Assembly (NCBI GenBank): GCA_041749275.1
Contig: JBGTBQ010000132.1
Span: 1-21,193, forward strand
From: JBGTBQ01 sp041749275
GTDB taxonomy: Bacteria; Acidobacteriota; Blastocatellia; Pyrinomonadales; Pyrinomonadaceae
Direction of reading: 5' to 3'
DNA: 21,193 nt
The position numbers and the translations under genes are program-made. This document shows positions 17,401 through 21,193 of this stretch, in pieces; positions within the stretch are counted from its first letter, which is position 1; each line of letters begins with the position of its first letter. The notes under the pieces are model-generated. The model did no database searches. It was not told the DNA's origin and was given only the letters and a program-made list of their open reading frames with translations.

Positions 17401-17836
17401 ACTCCGTCACTTGCCGCGTACTGATATTGCCGCCACGCACGGGAGCCTCGGATTGCAGCAGCGCGCCGCCCTCCGCCGTCACGTCAATCGTGAGTTCTTG
17501 CGTGCCGAGGGTCAACTGCGCGCCCACATCGGCGGTCTGGCTGGCTGACACAGGGGTGTTGGTTTTTATGACCTCGCCGAACCCCTGAGCGTTGAACTTA
17601 ATCGAATAGCTACCGGGGTCAACGGCGTCGAAGCGATAGAAGCCTTCGTCGTTGGTGACGGTCGTGCGGGCGACGTTGGTTTGGAGGTTGGTTAAGGTGA
17701 CGCTCGCGCCCGCAATGGACGCGCCGTTCGGGTCGGTGACGTTACCGCTGACCGTGCCGCGGCTGGTCTGAGCAAGCGGCGCGAGCGCGAACATAAAGAC
17801 TGCTGCGAGCAAGAGAAGGGGTCTCATTCTCATCAT
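14468..17836 (-). CDS. Oar-like TonB-dependent outer-membrane receptor
   Basis: The protein has 1122 aa. The start is ATG 17836 (or 17833), with GAGGAG a few bases upstream; the frame open to 18016 is leader. Signal peptide 1-22 (ending LAPLAQ) is followed by a carboxypeptidase-regulatory-like domain (about 25-100, GTVSGNVTDPNGASIAGASV...DEGFYRFDAVDPGSYSI). The plug domain (about 125-245) has LPISTRNPVSLALTLPGV, FLIDGTENND and GRSGGAVVNVITRGG. The rest is a large beta-barrel ending in Phe (YQLKFIF), as expected for outer-membrane insertion. Such receptors are abundant in Acidobacteriota and take up large or complexed substrates in a TonB-dependent way. The substrate is unknown; no transporter, SusD-like protein or hydrolase is adjacent. 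A strong terminator follows, so it is probably monocistronic. Confidence 0.92.
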   Translation of the reverse strand: MMRMRPLLLLAAVFMFALAPLAQTSRGTVSGNVTDPNGASIAGASVTLTNLQTNVARTTVTNDEGFYRFDAVDPGSYSIKFNAQGFGEVIKTNTPVSASQTADVGAQLTLGTQELTIDVTAEGGALLQSEAPVRGGNISTRQVTELPISTRNPVSLALTLPGVSSNRGGFGVSTFSVNGARGRSNNFLIDGTENNDISIAGQGFQITNTDAVQEVAVQTSNFDAEFGRSGGAVVNVITRGGTNSYHGTLSYLLDSRVDDAITSSESRDPGIAANGLPFGIENIFAGTFGGPVLFPRFGEGGPRLYNGRNRTFFFVAYQEDRQRASGTVQLTAPTALGRQQLRALFPQGANANVDLYLNATSAVVANSSQFNQNLGLGRGNIEFGTFLRAYPLLFTDKQFQARIDSQLTDKDQFSVRFLSDRQLQPNALADFPGFDIDQTNRYYNFLIANTHVFSSVFTNETRLAYNRIDLAFPLADPGGPAGTQPRIAVTNLSSIGASTTFPQGRIANNYVIQNTSTYIRGNHTFRGGVDFLRQISRQIAPFNPRGSATYVASTGFTAFANFVDDVGGSGGTAARDIGSGVYYPQLYRTAAFFQDRWKVNASLTLTLGIRYEYFGTPFNKLRTPAYTGLFNINPTNLTGPFSEPNQVRPDRNNFAPTIGIAYSPSLTEGLLGALFGDRKTVFRGGYQIGYDSFFNNIASNAAASSPNLIATTINSTASAANPRGLPNFLNRIPTTATLTPFSAQTLIDPNLVNPYYQRWSVGVQRELPFKLIMDVAYVGSGGRKLYINEDANPLVRPELRITPTGYTGPVSGRLDNLQGGRTVRANGGNSSYHAGQVEVRRRLSNNFSLTGAYTFSRLISNMDEVFAATGNGISNSSLPQTPAVFGGERLDRAISFFDRTHRASMTYVYELPFYRDQRGFVGRTLGGWQVTGVTIFESGVPFNVSNGVDADGIGGSGGDRPNINPNGVRGTRAVPVVNAQGFITGYVNPDAGNAPIDPSTAYYIANPTYVAGLAGSVPRVGNAPRNSERTPGTNMWNMNIMKRTRLGESSSLEFRTEFYNIFNHPNFGQASASPFAPVGNPGGANFIGSNTTGSASDVYLKANTRLSDGGGRVIRYQLKFIF

Positions 17837-18360
17837 CAAACTCCTCAAATAAAAAATCGTGGCAAAAAGGGCGGAGACGTTGACACGGAACGGAAATGTC
17901 GGGAGACGAAAGAGAGCCGGCGCGGTTGCCTGTCCATAAAACTGGATTGGCGTTGTCCTCAAACTAATTTGTCTCCGCGTTAGCACAGGCGCTCTGATAC
18001 ATTGACGAAGCAACAAACATGCCGACTGGCCGAGTCCGATTTAAGTGGTGTGAAATAGAGGCGCGCGTATCGCGGCATACACACGGATAGAATAAGTTCA
18101 CGCACACGGATGCCGCCCTTCATGAATTCGGATGAAGTGCATGGCCGCTACAAAAAAATGGAGTAAGTGAAGTGTGAGTGTCGAGACCTGTCTTCTCTCG
18201 TTAGTTGACGGAAGCCGATAGCCTGACCAAATTAATGGATGAAGAATTTCGACCGCAACAGGGTTGCGTGTGCGGTCTGCCGGTGGAGGTTAAGCGTTGG
18301 GCGAGAGAAAGATTCAATGCCGGGGACGCGGAGTCGCGGAAGGCGCGGACGATCCGGGTC
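17837..18360. other. Upstream region of the receptor gene, no supported CDS
   Basis: This 524-base stretch separates the start of the receptor gene (leftward) from the end of the preA-like gene. No frame on either strand has convincing protein composition. It contains the receptor's GAGGAG ribosome-binding site just right of 17836 and a 9-bp direct repeat CACACGGAT at 18080-18088 and 18103-18111 (start-to-start 23 bp). I could not identify a confident -35/-10 pair. Confidence 0.4.
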
Positions 18361-18388
18361 AGAACCGCCCGCGGTAGCGGGCGGTTCT
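18361..18388 (-). terminator. GC-rich hairpin after the preA-like gene
   Basis: A perfect 12-bp stem AGAACCGCCCGC / GCGGGCGGTTCT with loop GGTA lies 17 bases downstream of the preA-like stop. It lacks a T-run on either side, so it may be a Rho-independent terminator of weak type or a repeated extragenic palindrome. Confidence 0.5.
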
Positions 18389-18405
18389 GCATGGTGGGTT
18401 TGTAT

Positions 18406-19524
18406 TCAGGCGCGCTCGGCGGTGCGGTCGGAGGTCAGTTCCTCCGTCTTCTCGGTGATACTCTTCTCGGCCCAATCGTTGTCGCGGCTCGACTCGCCGG
18501 CCTTGATGCGTTTGGCCTCCTTCATCTTCTGAACCAGTTCCATGTGAGTCGAAAAGTAGGGGATGCTCTTGCCGACGAATTCCTCGACGGTCTCGAAGTT
18601 TTTGTCGGCCATGAATTTCGCCAAGCCCTCCTTCAGTTCGTCAATAATCTTCACGCCATGCAGCATCACTCCGGTGCAGAGTTGCACGGTCGAAGCGCCC
18701 AATAACATGAACTCGATGGCGTCGTGCGCGCGCTCGATGCCGCCGATGCCGCTGATGGAGACGCCCTGCGGGAGCGACAGCGCGAGTTGGCTGACCATCC
18801 GGAGCGCGATGGGGCGCACGGCCTGTGCGGAGTAGCCGCCGGGCACGGTGTAACCCTCAACCGTGGGAAGCGGGCGCAGCGTTTCGAGGTCAACGCCGAT
18901 GACGGAGAGAATCGTGTTGATGGCGGAGATACACGAGGCACCTCCGCGAGCCGCTGCGAGCGAAGGCTCCCTGATGTTGGTGATGTTGGGCGTCATCTTT
19001 GCCCAGACGGGAATCGTCGCCACCTCTTTGACCCAACTCGTGACCTCTTCGGTCAAATCCGGGTGCTCGCCCATCTCGGAACCCATCCGGCGCTCGGTCA
19101 TCCCGTGCGGGCAGGAGAAGTTCAACTCGAACGCGTCCACGCCCGTCTCTTGCACGAGGCGCGTCAACTCCTGCCAGCGCGACTTCTCATACTCCTCCAT
19201 GATCGAGACGATCAGGACGTGATGTGGATACTCTTTTTTTAGCTGACGAAACTCTTCGAGCCACACCTCGATGGGGCGGTCGGAGATCAGCTCGATGTTC
19301 TCGAAGCCGATAATCTCGCCGGTCGAGCGCGAGCGCAGCCGCCCGTAGCGCGGGACGACGTTGACGACCTTCGCGCTCTCAAGGCTGACGGTCTTCGCCA
19401 CCGCGCCGCCCCACCCGGCGTCGAACGACTTGGCGATGACGCGCGCGTTCGTCCCCGGCGGGCCGGAGCCTAAGAGGAAGGGGTTGGGGAACTTGATGCC
19501 GTTAACAGTAATCGAGAGGTCCAT
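18406..19524 (-). CDS. preA: Dihydropyrimidine dehydrogenase PreA-like subunit, no Fe-S domain
   Basis: The protein has 372 aa; ATG at 19524 is preceded by GGAGAAAGG. It is a TIM-barrel FMN enzyme of the DHOD/DPD family: NGIKFPNPFLLGSGPPG (8-24), VWAKMTPN (173-180), NFSCPHGMTERRMG (135-148), TVPGGYSAQAVRPIALRMV (226-244, the PreA signature) and SGIGGI (258-263) for FMN phosphate. It would reduce uracil/thymine with a PreT-like partner. E. coli-type PreA carries two C-terminal [4Fe-4S] motifs; here the tail from about 335 is charged and has no cysteine, and no preT is in the window. It lies 27 bases after the nitrilase gene on the same strand, consistent with a pyrimidine-degradation operon. 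Confidence 0.85.
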   Translation of the reverse strand: MDLSITVNGIKFPNPFLLGSGPPGTNARVIAKSFDAGWGGAVAKTVSLESAKVVNVVPRYGRLRSRSTGEIIGFENIELISDRPIEVWLEEFRQLKKEYPHHVLIVSIMEEYEKSRWQELTRLVQETGVDAFELNFSCPHGMTERRMGSEMGEHPDLTEEVTSWVKEVATIPVWAKMTPNITNIREPSLAAARGGASCISAINTILSVIGVDLETLRPLPTVEGYTVPGGYSAQAVRPIALRMVSQLALSLPQGVSISGIGGIERAHDAIEFMLLGASTVQLCTGVMLHGVKIIDELKEGLAKFMADKNFETVEEFVGKSIPYFSTHMELVQKMKEAKRIKAGESSRDNDWAEKSITEKTEELTSDRTAERA

Positions 19525-19551
19525 AGTTTTGCCTTTCTCCCTTCCGGTTTG

Positions 19552-20421
19552 TTAGTCGGCGACGAGTTGTCCGTAAGAGTCCGGTCTACGGTCGCGGAAG
19601 AACTGCCACGTGTTTCGCACTTCGCGGATCAGGTCGAGGTCGAGGTCGGCGACGACAAGGAAATCCTTGTCGCGCGGAGCCTCGGCGATGATCTGGCCGC
19701 GCGGGTCGCAGAAATAACTCTGGCCGTAGAACTCGCCGATGTTCCAGGGCGCCTCGGTGCCGACTCGGTTGATCGCGCCGATGAAGTAGGCGTTGGCGAC
19801 CGCGTGCGCGGGTTGTTCGAGTTTCCACAGATATTCGGATAGCCCGGCGACGGTGGCGGAGGGATTGAACACGATCTCCGCGCCGTTCAAGCCCAGTGCG
19901 CGCGCGCCTTCAGGGAAGTGGCGGTCGTAACAGATGTAGACGCCGATCTTCGCGTACTGGGTCTGGAATACCGGATAGCCGAGATTGCCGGGACGGAAGT
20001 AGAACTTCTCCCAAAAACCCGGCGCGCAATGCGGGATGTGATGCTTGCGGTATTTGCCGAGATAACTGCCATCGGCATCGACCACGGCGGCGGTGTTGTA
20101 GTAGATGCCGACGCCGTCTTCCTCGTACAGCGGCACCACGATCGCCATGCGGTGCTTGCGCGCAAGTTCCTGCATCAGCGTCACCGTCGGGCCGTCGGGA
20201 ATGCGCTCCACCGCATCGAACCAGCGCGGGCTCTGCTCGGCGCAGAAATACGGCCCGGTGAAGATTTCCTGCATGCACAGGATCTGCACGCCTTCCCGAC
20301 CGGCCTGTTCGACAAAGGCCACGGTCTTGTCGACATTGGCCTGGCGGATGGCGGGAATCGGATCGCTGGCGCTGCCGGCGAGCGAGGTCTGGATCAAACC
20401 GCATTTCACATTGCGTGGCAT
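19552..20421 (-). CDS. Nitrilase-superfamily beta-ureidopropionase-like amidohydrolase
   Basis: The protein has 289 aa. The start is ATG 20421 (MPRNVKCGLIQTS), supported by GAGGAA upstream; the longer frame to 20520 is leader-like. The nitrilase triad is complete: E52 (CMQEIFTGPYF), K126 (KYRKHHIPH) and C164 (YICYDRHFPE). NPSATVAGLSEYLWKLEQPAHAVAN and NRVGTEAPWNIGEFYGQSYF are typical of N-carbamoyl-beta-alanine amidohydrolases. It would hydrolyse N-carbamoyl-beta-alanine to beta-alanine, CO2 and ammonia, the last step after PreA and dihydropyrimidinase. It precedes the preA-like gene; dihydropyrimidinase is not seen. The N-terminal half of the gene looks compositionally closer to the proteobacterial-like flank than to the preA-like gene. 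Confidence 0.88.
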   Translation of the reverse strand: MPRNVKCGLIQTSLAGSASDPIPAIRQANVDKTVAFVEQAGREGVQILCMQEIFTGPYFCAEQSPRWFDAVERIPDGPTVTLMQELARKHRMAIVVPLYEEDGVGIYYNTAAVVDADGSYLGKYRKHHIPHCAPGFWEKFYFRPGNLGYPVFQTQYAKIGVYICYDRHFPEGARALGLNGAEIVFNPSATVAGLSEYLWKLEQPAHAVANAYFIGAINRVGTEAPWNIGEFYGQSYFCDPRGQIIAEAPRDKDFLVVADLDLDLIREVRNTWQFFRDRRPDSYGQLVAD

Positions 20422-20528
20422 GGCGCGTTCCTCGGCAAAGGATGCCGACATGGTTGCGCAGACGCGTGACCGACGCAAAGGCTGCGCGATTTTCCGTCTC
20501 GGATAGGGCACTCTCTGCACCCGGCCTT

Positions 20529-20549
20529 TGCATGTAGTGACTGCATGCA
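20529..20549. promoter_or_regulatory. 21-bp near-perfect palindrome, candidate operator
   Basis: TGCATGTAGTGACTGCATGCA has 9 of 10 base pairs matching around a central G (single T/G mismatch pair). It lies in the 149-base gap between the divergent nitrilase and hydrolase genes, 22 bases before the hydrolase start, where a dimeric repressor could control either or both genes. No regulator gene is in the window. Confidence 0.45.
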
Positions 20550-20570
20550 GCGAAAATCAGGAGCGCCCGC

Positions 20571-21193
20571 GTGGCACAGCTTTCCGCCAATGGCCTGCAA
20601 CTCGAAGTCGAAACGTTGGGCGATCCGACCCACCCTGCCGTGCTGCTGATCATGGGGCTCGGCATGCAGCTGCTGGCGTGGCCGGATGCGTTTTGTCGCA
20701 CCCTGGTGGAGGCGGGCTACTACTTGATCCGCTTCGACAATCGCGACATCGGCCTGTCCAGCAAAGTCGACAGTGGGGTGCCGGTGAATCTGGCGCTGGC
20801 CACGTTGCGCTATGTCCTGCGTCTTCCGGTCCAGGCGCCATACCGGATCGACGATATGGCGGCGGACGCGATCGGGGTGCTTGATGCCCTCGGCATTATG
20901 AAGGCGCACGTGGTAGGTGCGTCGTTGGGCGGCATGATTGCGCAGAATGTGGCCGCGAACTGGCCGGATCGCTGCCTCAGCCTGACCTCGATCATGTCTT
21001 CCAGCGGCGACCGGCGCTTGCCGAAAGCCAGCTTGAAGGTGACGCGGCTGTTGCTGGCCCGACCACCGGGGAAGGCCTCGCTGGAAAAACGGGTGGAGCA
21101 CTTCGTGCGCCTGTTTCGCGCGCTCGGCGGGCCCGGATTTCCGGCCGCAGACGAGGTGCTGCGCGAGCGCCTGACAAAATCCTTGCAGCGCAG
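20571..21193 (+). CDS. Alpha/beta hydrolase (3' truncated by window end)
   Basis: The frame opens at GTG 20571 (MAQLSANGLQLEVETLG), with CAGGAG at about 20558-20563, and stays open for 207 codons to the window edge. The hydrolase features are PAVLLIMGLGMQLLAW (oxyanion-hole strand/loop), IRFDNRDIGLS (strand with DNRD), and the nucleophile elbow GASLGGMIAQ around residue 118. The catalytic acid and His would lie beyond the edge. It resembles the esterase/haloperoxidase-type alpha/beta hydrolases common in proteobacteria; substrate unknown. It is divergent from the nitrilase gene with a palindrome between them. Confidence 0.85.
   Translation, partial: MAQLSANGLQLEVETLGDPTHPAVLLIMGLGMQLLAWPDAFCRTLVEAGYYLIRFDNRDIGLSSKVDSGVPVNLALATLRYVLRLPVQAPYRIDDMAADAIGVLDALGIMKAHVVGASLGGMIAQNVAANWPDRCLSLTSIMSSSGDRRLPKASLKVTRLLLARPPGKASLEKRVEHFVRLFRALGGPGFPAADEVLRERLTKSLQR

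Noticed and set aside
15545..17548. Long plus-strand frames opposite the TonB-dependent receptor (e.g. 15545-16231, 16817-17548)
   Set aside because: Mirror frames of a GC-rich gene. Their Arg/Gly/Val-rich translations show no family motif, whereas the minus frame is continuous for 1122 residues with clear domains.
19918..21101. Frames overlapping the nitrilase and hydrolase genes (19918-20469 plus, 20406-21101 minus)
   Set aside because: They overlap the motif-bearing frames of both enzymes and have atypical His/Arg/Gln-rich composition.

Overview
This is a GC-rich bacterial window (roughly 58-60% G+C by eye). It most resembles an Acidobacteriota genome, possibly class Blastocatellia. That placement is inference. 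It rests on the large Oar-type TonB-dependent receptor with an N-terminal carboxypeptidase-regulatory-like domain, the 'DIPFLEQW...NEYR' polytopic membrane protein, and the general codon texture. The last 0.8-1.6 kb looks more proteobacterial and may be a lateral acquisition or an assembly join. No rRNA, tRNA, CRISPR array, transposase or integrase was seen.

Layout. (a) 1-1571: the tail of an unidentified gene, then a tandem pair of exported LEA-like proteins built from the same Lys/Ala/Asp/Val repeat, one with a signal peptide and one a predicted lipoprotein, closed by a perfect 18-bp hairpin terminator. (b) 1759-2278: two small proteins, one CPCC plus coiled coil and one membrane-anchored. 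(c) 2363-6827: a surface-glycan type group of polytopic membrane protein, family 2 glycosyltransferase, extended-SDR nucleotide-sugar epimerase/dehydratase, and a convergent SAM methyltransferase. (d) 7075-8744: a CreD-like membrane protein, a hairpin, and a probable frameshifted gene on the minus strand. (e) 8800-13540: six genes on one strand with short gaps: exonuclease III, a membrane-anchored SDR, a class III cyclase-like protein, an iodotyrosine-deiodinase-like nitroreductase, an MbtH-like protein, and a PF13679-type methyltransferase. (f) 13561-14016: a convergent GNAT acetyltransferase. (g) 14398-17836: the TonB-dependent receptor (minus) and its terminator. (h) 18361-20421: a hairpin, a PreA-like dihydropyrimidine dehydrogenase subunit and a beta-ureidopropionase-like nitrilase (minus), suggesting reductive pyrimidine catabolism. 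(i) 20529-21193: a near-perfect 21-bp palindrome and a divergent alpha/beta hydrolase cut off by the window end.

The most interesting points are: the deiodinase-like flavoprotein / MbtH / methyltransferase group with no peptide synthetase in sight; the paired LEA-like exported proteins; the epimerase with Asn where the SDR catalytic Tyr should be; the PreA-like protein without a ferredoxin domain; and the possible genomic join around the nitrilase gene.
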